The notes under the pieces were generated by a model. It made no database searches. It worked only from the letters and a program-made list of their open reading frames with translations, and was not told the DNA's origin. Shown piece after piece: positions 33,737 through 43,472 of a DNA stretch of 48,201 nt; the first letter of the stretch is position 1; every line of letters starts with the position of its first letter. Source of the DNA: Planctomycetota bacterium (GTDB taxonomy: Bacteria > Planctomycetota > Planctomycetia > Pirellulales > Lacipirellulaceae); NCBI GenBank assembly GCA_029259915.1, contig JAJDED010000056.1, forward strand, positions 1 to 48,201, written 5' to 3'. Both the position numbers and the translations under genes were made by a program.

Positions 33737-35086
33737 TTACGCTCCAGGTCCTTCAAAAAAATCTTCCAGCTTGTCAATTACATCGTCCGCCACAATGGCT
33801 ATCACCGTATCGCCCGGCTCAAAGTAGTTGTCGCCGCCGGGCACCGTAGCAAATCCTTCACGAATAACCGCAGCAATTAAGCACTGCGCCGGCAGTCCTA
33901 AATTTGCAAGTACGTGTTCTGTGCTAGGCGATTTTGGCAGGACGTCGATTTCTACGACACTCAGACCGCTATCCTCACTCAACGGGGTCCTCGAAACAAT
34001 TGGTCCATCGGACAAGAAACCCAGAACCTGTTTGGCAACGACCTCACGCGGACTCACCGCCAGATCAATCCCAAGCTTGCCTACGACCCGGGCATAATCG
34101 GGTCGGCTGACGAGCGCCATAATCGTTTTTGCTCCAACATCCCGGGCTTCCACCGCAGCCATGATGTTGTTTTCGTCTTCGCCCATACAGGCGACAAAGA
34201 CATCCGCGCTACCCACGCGCTCTTCTTCCAGATTCGCCCGTCTGGTGGCATCACGATGAACGACCACCGTCTCCTTGAGATGGCTCGCTAGAAAATCGCA
34301 GCGATCGCGGTCCTTGTCCATCAACACCACACGAGATCTTTGCCCCTCCAAAACCGAGGCCAGGTGATAACCCGTTTCTCCTCCCCCGGCAATTACAACT
34401 CCCACAGTGGAGTGGTTGCCAGAACGAAACAAATCGGTTGCCGAACCAATATCGCCAGGTTTACCAATGATCGTAAGCCGATCCCCAACTTCAATCCGAT
34501 CCTCAGCGCCGGCAATCCATGTACGTCCATCGCGGCTGATCGACCCGATGCGCACACCTTGTGGCAATTCAATACTCTTTAGGAGCTGCCCCACACCTTT
34601 ACGTTCTTCGACAACCACGACCTCATGAACTTCGAGCTCGCCACGTGCAAGACTCTCGACTGCCACGGACCCCGGGTGACGTATGGCTCGCGCAATTTCA
34701 AGCGCCGTCAGATGTTCGAGACTCAACAACCGATCGATGCCGAAATGTCGCCGATAGTCGAAGGTACTAAGATCGCGAAATACCGGCGCATAGACTCGCG
34801 AAACCGCACGCTTTGCGCCCATCGCTTTCGACATACTGGCGGCAACCATGTTTACTTCGTCGTCGCCGGTAACCGCCAAACAAAGGTCCGCACTGCTCAC
34901 TCCCGCCTGAAACAATATACTCGATTGCGACGCAGAACCGGTCAGACAGCGTACGTCGAGCGTTTCGTTGACCCGCTTGATCTTTTCCGCATCCAAATCG
35001 ATAACCGTCACACTGTGACGGTGCAAACAAAGCAAGGATGCAATCGATCCACCAACCGTACCTGCCCCCAGAACTACAATTCGCAT
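33737..35086 (-). CDS. trkA: Trk system K+ uptake regulatory protein TrkA
   Basis: A 449-residue peripheral protein with two RCK halves. The first begins MRIVVLGAGTVGGSIASLLC with the NAD-binding glycine motif and VIDLDAEK as the acidic strand end. The second begins VGVVIAGGGETGYHLASVL with VVLMDKDRDRC. Each is followed by a TrkA-C ligand domain (EVHEVVVVEER; LSVVEIDVLP). It gates TrkH in response to nucleotides. Length is typical (E. coli 458). The gene is the first of the trk pair, and 214 bases of gene-free sequence precede it. Confidence 0.94.
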   Translation of the reverse strand: MRIVVLGAGTVGGSIASLLCLHRHSVTVIDLDAEKIKRVNETLDVRCLTGSASQSSILFQAGVSSADLCLAVTGDDEVNMVAASMSKAMGAKRAVSRVYAPVFRDLSTFDYRRHFGIDRLLSLEHLTALEIARAIRHPGSVAVESLARGELEVHEVVVVEERKGVGQLLKSIELPQGVRIGSISRDGRTWIAGAEDRIEVGDRLTIIGKPGDIGSATDLFRSGNHSTVGVVIAGGGETGYHLASVLEGQRSRVVLMDKDRDRCDFLASHLKETVVVHRDATRRANLEEERVGSADVFVACMGEDENNIMAAVEARDVGAKTIMALVSRPDYARVVGKLGIDLAVSPREVVAKQVLGFLSDGPIVSRTPLSEDSGLSVVEIDVLPKSPSTEHVLANLGLPAQCLIAAVIREGFATVPGGDNYFEPGDTVIAIVADDVIDKLEDFFEGPGA

Positions 35087-35300
35087 GAGATTTCGCTCGT
35101 ATTGCCAGGGGCCGTTAATGCACCCGCTCTCCGCAGGCTTGGTCCTGGATGATTTGGAAAAACTTTTTACAGAAACCTACCAAAGGCCCCAGGATACTCG
35201 ATGGAGGGAATGTCGTACCAGACAGCTTTTCCTGGCACGCGGCGTACTAACTGCCTTGATCGGTCGAATGCACGCGTGCCTTGGGGGTTCCACGAGCGGG

Positions 35301-36878
35301 TCACTGAGCCTTTTCGAGACGGCTAAAATGCTCTTTAATCGCTTCGTCAAACTTTCTTTCTTGATCGTTCATCACGACTAAATCCCACAATGGAAATTGC
35401 CGGTCGACCGCCTCATCAGAAAGATTCAAGTCCAACTGCTCAAGCACTTCTGCATACTGCTCGACAAATTCCATGATGTCTACCGAAGTCGGAGAATCCA
35501 GGGGCAACTCCGGAATGTCTTTGAATACTTGTGCCCAAAGATCGAAACTCTCTTCGTAAAGCCGTTTGGCGGTTGTCAAATCGGCATCATCCCGAAATGC
35601 GCGCCGCGCGAGATACGCCTGTTCGCGCGCCCGCAGCACTGCGATCGTCTGTTCGATCTGACAACGCTGTTGCCAATACTCGAAATTCGAAACATCGCGA
35701 TTGATCATCGTTAAACGAATACGACTATCGATTTCGGTAATGCGGTTAGCCAGCTTCCGCACGCCAGCCGACTTGTCTGGCCATTTCTGTGCTGCATAAT
35801 CGGCAAGTTCCACGATACCAAAATTAAGCAAACGGCTGGCCTCAGAAAGATGCACATACTGGTCTTCGGAAAGCTCGTTTGCGGGAGTGTCGACGGCTTT
35901 GCGCTGTTCGGGAGTCATCTCAGCTCGCCGCTGGGCAAGGAATTGTTCTCGTGCATCAGGAACCAATGCGCTAAGTTGGCTATTGAGTTTCTCGACTTCC
36001 TGTTGCCAATGTTCCACGTCCGCGAGACGAATGACAACACCCGTGGAAGCACGCATTTCTCGATTGCCAAAGTTCCGCCATAGTCGTCCCGCCGTAGCCC
36101 AAGCGCTTCTCGCCTTCTCGCCGAAAGTGCCTTCACGCTCGATCGCTTCGCCGTAATAAATTTGCGACATCGCCGGCCTGGCAAAGAAAACTGTCGGGTT
36201 TTTCTTACCAAGGCTTCGTTTTTTGTCGTCTACCGTCGAAACTGCCGCTTCGTACCATTGACGAGACACCAACCAATTGTCGCGCTGCTCGGGAAGCCGA
36301 TCGGCAGGATGAAAATCATCGTCAGCTTTGAAAAGTCGGCGATACTCCTTTTTTTCGTCTGCCCGGCCTATCTTATTGCCGATAAACCAGCCAAGTTCTG
36401 TAAGCAAATAGGGACTATCGCGATTGTACTTAATGCCTTGTTTAAGAAACTCGATCCCACGTTTCACATAGTAAAAGCGGTCGCGCACATCGTCGAGTTC
36501 CACAGAAATGTTGTATGTGAGATTCCAAGCTTGATACCTCCAAAAGGAGATAAAGTAAGGCTGCAATTTCGCCAGTTGTCCCAGGGTGGCACGGAAGCTG
36601 GTCCAATCTTCTTTTTTCTTATATTCCTGAGCCTTGTTCCAGAGCAGCGAAACAGCAATCCCGCGTAATCCTAATGTGGCTAAGCGGATTGTTTCGCTCG
36701 CCGGATCGATCTCTCCCAGGTCCGATTGCCCCAAATCGTACTCCGCACGCAGCTGCGCAAGTTTGCCCCCTTCGTCTTCAATCGAAGAAGGCGCCCCCAA
36801 CTGCGAAATGGGAAACAACAGCACCGCGATCAACACCAAATAGGTAATCTTGCGATAAAAGGACCCGCGTTCGCTCAT
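35301..36878 (-). CDS. Membrane-anchored helical-repeat protein of the ABC operon
   Basis: A 525-residue protein. Residues 9-28 (KITYLVLIAVLLFPISQLGA) are one membrane anchor or uncleaved signal. The rest is helical and rich in Trp, Tyr, Arg and Glu. It has repeated helix pairs that look like divergent TPR units (LGLRGIAVSLLWNKAQEYKK, YYVKRGIEFLKQGIKYNRD, LTELGWFIGNKIG) and a coiled-coil-like centre (HWQQEVEKLNSQLSALV). No enzyme motif is visible. Its ATG overlaps the TGA of the ABC permease gene by four bases, so translation is coupled. It is probably an accessory scaffold for the transporter. Confidence 0.72.
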   Translation of the reverse strand: MSERGSFYRKITYLVLIAVLLFPISQLGAPSSIEDEGGKLAQLRAEYDLGQSDLGEIDPASETIRLATLGLRGIAVSLLWNKAQEYKKKEDWTSFRATLGQLAKLQPYFISFWRYQAWNLTYNISVELDDVRDRFYYVKRGIEFLKQGIKYNRDSPYLLTELGWFIGNKIGRADEKKEYRRLFKADDDFHPADRLPEQRDNWLVSRQWYEAAVSTVDDKKRSLGKKNPTVFFARPAMSQIYYGEAIEREGTFGEKARSAWATAGRLWRNFGNREMRASTGVVIRLADVEHWQQEVEKLNSQLSALVPDAREQFLAQRRAEMTPEQRKAVDTPANELSEDQYVHLSEASRLLNFGIVELADYAAQKWPDKSAGVRKLANRITEIDSRIRLTMINRDVSNFEYWQQRCQIEQTIAVLRAREQAYLARRAFRDDADLTTAKRLYEESFDLWAQVFKDIPELPLDSPTSVDIMEFVEQYAEVLEQLDLNLSDEAVDRQFPLWDLVVMNDQERKFDEAIKEHFSRLEKAQ

Positions 36879-38713
36879 TTGGCCACCTCACGAGTACGAA
36901 GCAAGAAATAGCCAACCACCACCGACCCCAAAACATAGCCCAGGCAAACTGTCAGATCTTGCGAGACTCGACCGGCCGGCACATCGAATCCGAGCGCAGC
37001 AAAATTCACTGTGCTAAATGCAGAAAAATCGGGAAGTACCTGAGCCACGCTCAACATCAACTTCTGCAAAACCAAGTCGATGCTCTGAACCACCGACGTT
37101 CCAAATCCCGGGTCTAAGGGTGCAATCACGTTCTTGCGTGTAACAATACGGACTAACGCCTCAACAGGCCCTCCGCCGAAAACTTTGTCTACGCCATATC
37201 TGGCAAAGTCGGAACCAACTGCAATGCCCAAAAAGAAATCGCGAGAAAAACCAAGCAGAATGAACGAAACCGTAAACAGCATCGACACCGGCCCGCTTAA
37301 CAAGGCACTCGATGTGACGCCAATCGAAGTGACAATGACCATCTGCACCCAGATACTCGTGTAAACTTTTACATAGTTCCACAAAGGCGAGGAATCCGGC
37401 AACCGGAGATAGCAGTCGGGTTGCGCGAATCCGAAATACTGTCCACGTTCCATACACAGCACACGAATTTCAAGCTGGCCGTTCGTGCTGACAAAATCTT
37501 TGAACAGATCCCGCTGCTGATCCTCTGTATCGACAAGTACGCGGTCTATCGTGGTTTCTTCAATCTTTGCGTCAAGCGCGGCAAAGGGGATCAGGTCGCT
37601 CTTCAGGTTCGTTTCCGGGTTGCGAACTTGAATCGCACCGGTGATCGGCTTGCCGATGATGCCTTTGTGAGTGCGGAACACACGCACAGTCAACCCAATT
37701 GGCAACCCCCTGCCTTCCTCCGCTTCCAGCGAGGCATCGATATTGTCGAAAACCCAAATCGCGGTTGCTTGGGTATTGCCATCGATAAAGCTGCGGTAAG
37801 TCCACTCGCTACCCACGCTAATACCACGTTCTTTGGCATCACCTTGTCGGTCAGTAAACGAAAGCTTTCCGTACCGAGGAACACGAGCCCGCAGTAAATC
37901 GTGGGGCTTGCGGACGATCTGCTTATCGCCCTGCGCGTCAATCTCGTGATAATGGCCGTGATTACTCAAGGCAAAACCGTTCTTATCAGTCTCCAACTCG
38001 ATATCATGACGATGATACGCATCGAGGCCCGTCTGACCCCGGTATCCAAGAAGTTCGCCCGCAGGATCGCGTTCGTAACTTAGGCTATTGGTTTCCACTT
38101 GATGCGTATGATTGAGCGATCGCGAAACAAACACGTAGCTGCAAACAGCCATAACCAGCAACAAGATCGTCCCGACCAGCGTAAAACCAATGATACGCCC
38201 AAGAATGATTTCCCCTGCCCGAACGGGCTTGGTGACCACCGTATAGATTGTCTTGGTCTTGAAATCACCCGGCAAACTAAACGTACTCAATAGCAGCGCG
38301 ATTCCTAAAACAAGATACGTAACCGCGGTTAGCAAGAAGCTGACGTAGAGCTTCACCGGATCTTGATTATCAGAAGTCAGGAACCAGTTTGCGAACGACA
38401 GGAGTATGACGAAAACAACCAGCGCCACAATCACGCGACGTCGCCACGCTTCTTTCATGGCCAGCCGCGCCAAAGCCCACGTGCGGCGAGAAGAAGTCTC
38501 TAGCAACTCGCGAAATCCCGAGGAAACCGTCCGATAAACGATATCTCCACCGCGAAGCAATCCGTGTCGCACAGCGGAAATCAAGTAACCCACTACCAAC
38601 GCCAAAAATCCCAAGGCTGCCGCAATGATCAAATACTGAGGCAGCGCACCCAACAGGTCTTCTCCTCGGAAGAGCCAATCGAAGTACGGCAAGATTTCGC
38701 GTTCGAGAACCAT
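36875..38713 (-). CDS. ABC-2 type permease with large extracytoplasmic domain
   Basis: A 612-residue membrane protein. The N-terminal region has two helices (LIIAAALGFLALVVGYLISA and VIVALVVFVILLSFANWFL), then further helices around 120-195 including LVLGIALLLSTFSL and TLVGTILLLVMAVCSYVF. A hydrophilic region of about 230 residues (200-430) with many charged residues should face the periplasm. C-terminal helices (VQMVIVTSIGVTSSALL; AVGSD..; VLGSVVVGYFLLRTREV) close the protein. It resembles ABC-2 permeases of the Nod/NosY class. The ATP-binding subunit is encoded 102 bases upstream. The gene end overlaps the start of the helical-repeat gene. Confidence 0.85.
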   Translation of the reverse strand: MVLEREILPYFDWLFRGEDLLGALPQYLIIAAALGFLALVVGYLISAVRHGLLRGGDIVYRTVSSGFRELLETSSRRTWALARLAMKEAWRRRVIVALVVFVILLSFANWFLTSDNQDPVKLYVSFLLTAVTYLVLGIALLLSTFSLPGDFKTKTIYTVVTKPVRAGEIILGRIIGFTLVGTILLLVMAVCSYVFVSRSLNHTHQVETNSLSYERDPAGELLGYRGQTGLDAYHRHDIELETDKNGFALSNHGHYHEIDAQGDKQIVRKPHDLLRARVPRYGKLSFTDRQGDAKERGISVGSEWTYRSFIDGNTQATAIWVFDNIDASLEAEEGRGLPIGLTVRVFRTHKGIIGKPITGAIQVRNPETNLKSDLIPFAALDAKIEETTIDRVLVDTEDQQRDLFKDFVSTNGQLEIRVLCMERGQYFGFAQPDCYLRLPDSSPLWNYVKVYTSIWVQMVIVTSIGVTSSALLSGPVSMLFTVSFILLGFSRDFFLGIAVGSDFARYGVDKVFGGGPVEALVRIVTRKNVIAPLDPGFGTSVVQSIDLVLQKLMLSVAQVLPDFSAFSTVNFAALGFDVPAGRVSQDLTVCLGYVLGSVVVGYFLLRTREVAK

Positions 38714-38815
38714 CTTAGGCTGGAAGTGAATTCAAGTGAGGGTGGGCGGTAACTAAGAAAATACAAATACGGCGTTCGTCCAAAAGACTTGTCCTGCGAA
38801 AATAGGAAATCCCTG

Positions 38816-39724
38816 TCAATCGGCAGCAGAGGGATCGGCGGGCTGCTCAACCTTGGCACGCCGACCGGGCCGGGCTTCGCTGTCGCGAACGATGGAAAGG
38901 AACAACTCTTCCAACGTTGTGGTCGGGTTGGCCATATCCAACAACTCGCCCTGGTGTCGGGAAATCACATCGCGAATTTCGTTTTGACAGTCTGCAGACA
39001 AACCGCGAGCTCGAATCTGAGTGACATCTGCCACGGTTAGCAGCGTATCGACGCGACCCAATTCCTTGAGCTCGCCCTGATGCAAAATAGCTATTCGATC
39101 GCAAACATCCTGCACGTCAGCTAACAAATGGCTACACATGACGACCGTTTTTCCTTCGTCCTTCAGACGAAGGATCATATCCTTCATTTCTCGTGTGCCG
39201 ATCGGATCGAGACCACTGGTCGGTTCGTCGAGCAGAATCAGGTCGGGGTTGTTGATCAATGCCTGCGCCAACCCGATGCGCCGGGTCATGCCCTTCGAGT
39301 ACTCCTGCAATTGCCGTTTACGCGCTTGATCCAAGCCGACTTGCTTGATGAGCGAGTCGACACGCTCTTGCCGCGTGGCAGGTGGCATGTCGAACAGTCG
39401 CGCATAGAAATCGAGCGTTTCCTCGGCATTGAGGAAACGATACAGGTACGACTCTTCTGGGAGATAGCCAATTCGTTCGTTCTTGCTAACGTCGGTCGCA
39501 CGCTTGCCAAATACAAGCGCTTCGCCTGCCGTGGGAAACAATAGTCCCAGGATCAGTTTGATTGTCGTGGTCTTGCCGGAGCCATTGGGGCCCAACAAGC
39601 CAAGGACTTCGCCCCGACGAACTTCCAAGTCGAGCGCTTTGAGTGCCCGAACTTTCTGTCGGCCCCAGAAGTCGCGATAAACCTTCGACAAGGCACGCGT
39701 TTGTACTATAACGTCTTCGCTCAT
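38816..39724 (-). CDS. ABC transporter ATP-binding protein
   Basis: A 302-residue ATPase subunit. Walker A is [11 protein letters not shown] (residues 44-53), Walker B is LILLDEP (162-168) and the H-loop histidine is His199. The signature motif is YSKGM (142-146), the form seen in ABC-2 type (CcmA/NatA-like) exporters rather than [25 protein letters not shown] supports that class. The C-terminal 70 residues are an extra domain ending in a polar tail. It powers the permease encoded just downstream; the cargo is unknown. Gap to the permease gene is 102 bases. Confidence 0.95.
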   Translation of the reverse strand: MSEDVIVQTRALSKVYRDFWGRQKVRALKALDLEVRRGEVLGLLGPNGSGKTTTIKLILGLLFPTAGEALVFGKRATDVSKNERIGYLPEESYLYRFLNAEETLDFYARLFDMPPATRQERVDSLIKQVGLDQARKRQLQEYSKGMTRRIGLAQALINNPDLILLDEPTSGLDPIGTREMKDMILRLKDEGKTVVMCSHLLADVQDVCDRIAILHQGELKELGRVDTLLTVADVTQIRARGLSADCQNEIRDVISRHQGELLDMANPTTTLEELFLSIVRDSEARPGRRAKVEQPADPSAAD

Positions 39725-39912
39725 AATCTATGGATTATCAATAAAAAATTAGGTTGGAATCTGTGCGGCACCTTACTTACAGACCTCCGCCGACGACGGA
39801 AGCCAAATGCCGAGTATAAGTTGCAAAGTGCCCGTAAACAACCAGTCGAGGAAACCTGGTCATGGGTTAATTGGCCGCAGGCCTCGTCAAAAGAAGCCCC
39901 TTTCTGGCAGGC

Positions 39913-41232
39913 CTACCCCTCCATGTGCTCGACAATGGCCTGACCGAATTCGCTACATTTAAGCAGAGTCGCCCCGTCCATCAAGCGTTCGAAATCGTAC
40001 GTAACCGTTTTCGCACCGATCGCTCCGTTCAAACCATGAATGATCAGGTCGGCAGCCTCGGTCCATCCAAGGTAACGCAGCATCATTTCCCCAGAAAGTA
40101 TGACCGAGCCCGGATTCACCTTGTCCTGGCCTGTGTATTTGGGGGCTGTGCCGTGGGTTGCCTCGAAGATCGCATGTCCGCTGAGATAATTGATGTTGCC
40201 ACCTGGGGCAATGCCGATACCACCGACACATGCCGCCAAGGCATCGCTAATATAATCTCCGTTCAAATTGAGCGTCGCGATGACGTCGTATTCCGCGGGC
40301 CGAGTAAGAATCTGCTGCAACATCGCATCGGCAATCACGTCCTTGATAACGATACCTGCCCCAGGCTTGCCCTTGGGTATTTTGCACCAAGGCCCACCAT
40401 CGATGGGTTCCGCACCATAAAATTTGCGCGCCACGTCGTAGCCCCAATCGCGAAATCCACCTTCGGTGAATTTCATGATGTTTCCTTTGTGGACTAGTGT
40501 GACACTCTTGCGATTGTTTTGAATAGCATAGCCAATCGCGCTATGCACTAAGCGTTCGGTGCCTTGTTGGCTTACCGGCTTCAACCCGAGTCCGACTTGC
40601 ACTTTTGATTCGCGTGATGGTGCTCCGGCCGCTTCGAGGGTTTGCTCCCATTGGTCCACTTTTTCTTGAGAGCCGAAACGAATCTTTTGAAAATCCTCGG
40701 TAAATTCTCGCTCGATGAAGTCGAGCAGCTTCTGCGCTTCGGGTGTACCACCTTGATATTCTATTCCCGCATAAATGTCCTCGGTGTTTTCGCGGAAGAT
40801 CACCATGTCGGTCAGCTCCGGCTGTTTCACCGGCGAGGGCACGCCCTGGAAGTACTGGACAGGCCGCAAGCAGACATAAAGATCAAGAATCTGCCTCAAA
40901 GCGACGTTCAGCGAACGAATTCCGCCACCGATCGGCGTGGTCAGCGGCCCTTTGATTCCGACTAACAATTCGCGAAACGCGCTGAGCGTTTCGTCGGGTA
41001 GCCAACTGCCTGTCGCATCAAAGGCTTTTTGCCCCGCTAGGACCTCGCGCCAAACAATACTCCGCTCACCGCCGTAGGCTTTGGCAACTGCAGCATCGAA
41101 TACCAATTGGCTGGCACGCCAAATGTCGGGGCCAATTCCGTCGCCTTCGATGAAAGGGACAAGTGGATGATTTGGCACCTGCAGACTGTCGCCTTGCTTT
41201 GTAATGGGTTGACCTGTGGCTACTTCAGACAT
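39913..41232 (-). CDS. icd: NADP-dependent isocitrate dehydrogenase
   Basis: A 439-residue TCA-cycle enzyme making 2-oxoglutarate. It starts with the typical phrase [14 protein letters not shown]. The substrate and phosphorylation site is [13 protein letters not shown] with Ser107, which corresponds to Ser113 of the E. coli enzyme. [12 protein letters not shown] and [20 protein letters not shown] are also conserved. [17 protein letters not shown] matches the NADP-specific coenzyme site. An insert around residues 178-215 makes it about 20 residues longer than E. coli Icd. No aceK (the kinase that acts on Ser113) is in the window. Divergent from the TIM-barrel gene across a 266-base spacer. Confidence 0.96.
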   Translation of the reverse strand: MSEVATGQPITKQGDSLQVPNHPLVPFIEGDGIGPDIWRASQLVFDAAVAKAYGGERSIVWREVLAGQKAFDATGSWLPDETLSAFRELLVGIKGPLTTPIGGGIRSLNVALRQILDLYVCLRPVQYFQGVPSPVKQPELTDMVIFRENTEDIYAGIEYQGGTPEAQKLLDFIEREFTEDFQKIRFGSQEKVDQWEQTLEAAGAPSRESKVQVGLGLKPVSQQGTERLVHSAIGYAIQNNRKSVTLVHKGNIMKFTEGGFRDWGYDVARKFYGAEPIDGGPWCKIPKGKPGAGIVIKDVIADAMLQQILTRPAEYDVIATLNLNGDYISDALAACVGGIGIAPGGNINYLSGHAIFEATHGTAPKYTGQDKVNPGSVILSGEMMLRYLGWTEAADLIIHGLNGAIGAKTVTYDFERLMDGATLLKCSEFGQAIVEHMEG

Positions 41233-41394
41233 GCGTTGGAACTTTCAAAAAACTAGTGATGAATGATCGTTATTTCAGGTGTGTCGAATTTGGCTGAGAA
41301 ACCTGTTTCAGAAACGTCGGAACGACGATTTTCGGCGACAACCCCCTCTAGGGTCAATGGCCTGGCTTACGATTTGATGGGTCGGGGCGAGTAG

Positions 41395-41422
41395 TTGTCT
41401 CACTGGTGGGATACTCTATACT
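41395..41422 (+). promoter_or_regulatory. Sigma70-like promoter for the TIM-barrel gene
   Basis: TTGTCT at 41395-41400 and TATACT at 41417-41422, spacer 16 bases. Both hexamers are close to consensus. The chosen ATG lies 76 bases downstream of the -10. Confidence 0.45.
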
Positions 41423-41498
41423 CAATGCCGAGCGGGACATTCAGACGCCTCGCGATCCCCAAATGCACATTTCTCGGTTCTTCCGAAAGAAGATTCCC

Positions 41499-42434
41499 AT
41501 GTCTTATTCACTTAATCGCCGTGATTTCCTGGCTTCCGCGTCTGCGGCGGGTGTGGGGTTGACGGTAGGTAGCACTTCTATGGCCCCACTCTTTGCTGAT
41601 GAAAGCACTCAACCGCTGTTCAAAATCTCAGTGGCCCAATACTCGTTGCACGTGATGATCCGCAATGGAGAGCTCGACCCACTCGATTTTGGCCCCTTTT
41701 GTAAGGAGAAATTCCAGGTCGATGCCGTCGAGTACTGGATGGGTCCCTTTGCAGACAAGGCAAAAGACCATAAATACATGGACGAAATGCAGCGACGCTC
41801 AGAGGATGCCGGGGTCAAAGGCCTGCTAATCATGGTCGATATTCCTGAAGGGAAGGGAAATCTAGGCCATCCCGACGCCGCAATGCGGACCGAAGCGATA
41901 GAAAACCACTATCCGTGGGTAGAGGCGGCCAAACGCATGGGGTGCCATTCGATTCGCGTCAACGCCCACTCGGAAGGCTCCCCCCAGGAGCAAGCCAAGC
42001 TGGCTTCCGATGGGCTAAGGCGGCTGTGCGAATTTGCCGCTCCCATGGATATCAACGTCATTGTCGAAAACCACGGCGGTCTCTCCTCCGATGGCAAATG
42101 GTTGGCAGGGGTCATAAGACGAGTCAATTTCCCCAATTGTGGTACCCTCCCCGATTTCGGCAATTTCTATGAATACGACCGCTATCAGGGGGTGGCCGAT
42201 CTGATGCCCTATGCCAAAGCGGTAAGTGCCAAAAGCCACATATTCGATGCCGAGGGCAACGAGGCGGAAATCGACTATTACCGGATGGTGAAAATTGTGC
42301 TCGACGCGGGCTACGGGGGATATCTGGGGATCGAGTGGGAAGGTAAAGAGCCCGCCTCCGAAGTCGAGGGCGTCCTTCTGACCAAGCGGCTTCTCGAGCG
42401 TGTGAGAGATAAGATCGCAGCGGAAAAGACTTGA
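41499..42434 (+). CDS. Tat-exported sugar phosphate isomerase/epimerase-like TIM barrel
   Basis: A 311-residue protein starting at the ATG at 41499. An upstream open frame exists, but the twin-arginine signal SLNRRDFLASASAAG (Arg7-Arg8) should be near the N terminus. The mature part is a xylose-isomerase-like barrel: ISVAQYSLHVMI as first strand, SIRVNAHSEG, INVIVENHGGLSSDG and YLGIEWEG. Its Glu and His residues (VENHGG, SAKSHIFD, GIEWEG) sit where metal ligands occur in the family. Export by Tat suits a folded metalloenzyme. The substrate is unknown, probably a sugar or polyol. A strong intrinsic terminator follows the gene. Confidence 0.85.
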   Translation: MSYSLNRRDFLASASAAGVGLTVGSTSMAPLFADESTQPLFKISVAQYSLHVMIRNGELDPLDFGPFCKEKFQVDAVEYWMGPFADKAKDHKYMDEMQRRSEDAGVKGLLIMVDIPEGKGNLGHPDAAMRTEAIENHYPWVEAAKRMGCHSIRVNAHSEGSPQEQAKLASDGLRRLCEFAAPMDINVIVENHGGLSSDGKWLAGVIRRVNFPNCGTLPDFGNFYEYDRYQGVADLMPYAKAVSAKSHIFDAEGNEAEIDYYRMVKIVLDAGYGGYLGIEWEGKEPASEVEGVLLTKRLLERVRDKIAAEKT

Positions 42435-42474
42435 GCTATTCTCAGGTTTTTTTAGAAATCGATCTGCTTCGCTT

Positions 42475-42498
42475 GGCGACCCACGGGTCGCCTTTTTT
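42475..42498 (+). terminator. Intrinsic terminator after the TIM-barrel gene
   Basis: GGCGACCC (42475-42482) pairs with GGGTCGCC (42485-42492) and is followed directly by six T (42493-42498). It lies 41 bases after the stop codon. This is the clearest Rho-independent terminator in the window. Confidence 0.9.
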
Positions 42499-42588
42499 AT
42501 GCTGTAAACAAAAGGTTTTCCGAGCTTTGAGTGCGATCGCTATCCACATTGGACTTACTGGACATTTCCGTTTACGGGAACTTTACCA

Positions 42589-42659
42589 CTGCCTAATTAT
42601 TAGGCAGCAAGGCCCGCGCGGTTGCCGGGCAGTGCCTGCCCAGAAATAGGCAGTCGCCT
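42589..42659. promoter_or_regulatory. Dyad cluster upstream of the RHH gene
   Basis: CTGCCTAATTATTAGGCAG at 42589-42607 is a perfect 9-1-9 palindrome. GGGCAG-TGC-CTGCCC follows at 42627-42641 and AGGC-AGTC-GCCT at 42648-42659. All three share a GGCAG/CTGCC element. Such dyads are typical operators of ribbon-helix-helix regulators; the RHH gene starts 136 bases downstream. Confidence 0.5.
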
Positions 42660-42794
42660 GCAATCGTCCTAAGTGCAAGCAGTGCAAGGACCTGCGTGAT
42701 TCACTTGCCCGCTAGCGAACACTTGCATTACACGGAGGCCGCTGTGGTGCTTCGAGACAACCACTCTACGCTGAATTGGAAGGAGACATCAGCC

Positions 42795-43355
42795 GTGCTG
42801 ACTCAATCACAGGAGAAATATCGGGAAGTACTACAGGTTGCCGAGAATCTTTATCGACAATCTCCAGACTGGGTAACCTTTTTTCGGGAAGTATTAGGAA
42901 TCGACGGAGCGGTTCGCAAGCTCTTCCCATCCTTCGAGGAACTAACCGCTTTCGAGAAAAGCGACGAATTCGACCAAGTCCAGAAAATGCTGGTCAAATT
43001 GCGTGAAAAACGGACCACCACCGATCCGGAAACCGAGCCCACACGCGTAATCACCGTTCGGCTCCCCAAAAGCATGCACGAGTATCTGCGAACAGAGGCT
43101 CACGATCTGCGGACCAGCATGAACAAGCTCTGCATTTCCAAGCTGCTGCAGGTAATTGGCGAGGAAATGATCCCGAACGAAAGGTCCGGCGGATCCACTG
43201 GGGGTAATTCCACTCCCTCCCAGCCAAGCATGACGAGCCAGCAACTACCGTCGAACCATTCGCCACACACCTTGGCGGCAACGACGCTAGCTCAACCAAC
43301 GCCCGCAACTCTACCTGCACCCTCCCCGTTCAAGCCCACTCAACCACGATTTTGA
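42795..43355 (+). CDS. Ribbon-helix-helix DNA-binding protein
   Basis: A 186-residue protein starting at GTG 42795, chosen because GGAAGGAG ends nine bases before it; the frame stays open to 42696. The N-terminal part is helical (SQEKYREVLQVAENLYRQ, then DWVTFFREVLGIDGAVRKLF). The centre TRVITVRLPKSMHEYLRTEA, followed by RTSMNKLCISKLLQV, is a classical ribbon-helix-helix (Arc/HicB-like) motif: one beta strand, then two helices. The last 50 residues are Pro/Ser/Thr/Gln-rich and disordered. It should bind DNA as a dimer. I recall this protein type from other planctomycetes, where its targets are unknown. Confidence 0.75.
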   Translation: MLTQSQEKYREVLQVAENLYRQSPDWVTFFREVLGIDGAVRKLFPSFEELTAFEKSDEFDQVQKMLVKLREKRTTTDPETEPTRVITVRLPKSMHEYLRTEAHDLRTSMNKLCISKLLQVIGEEMIPNERSGGSTGGNSTPSQPSMTSQQLPSNHSPHTLAATTLAQPTPATLPAPSPFKPTQPRF

Positions 43356-43396
43356 GTGGGACGGCAGGAGGTGTCAGCTAGAGTAATATCTTTTGA

Positions 43397-43430
43397 AGCC
43401 GCCCCCTCTCCAGGGGGCGGCTATTATTCT
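43397..43430 (+). terminator. Terminator-like hairpin after the RHH gene
   Basis: AGCCGCCCCCT (43397-43407) pairs perfectly with AGGGGGCGGCT (43412-43422) around CTCC, followed by ATTATTCT. It lies 41 bases after the stop codon. The stem is very strong but the T-tract is interrupted. Confidence 0.7.
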
Positions 43431-43472
43431 CCAGTCCACCAACACATCATAAATCAACCCACCATAAAAAGA

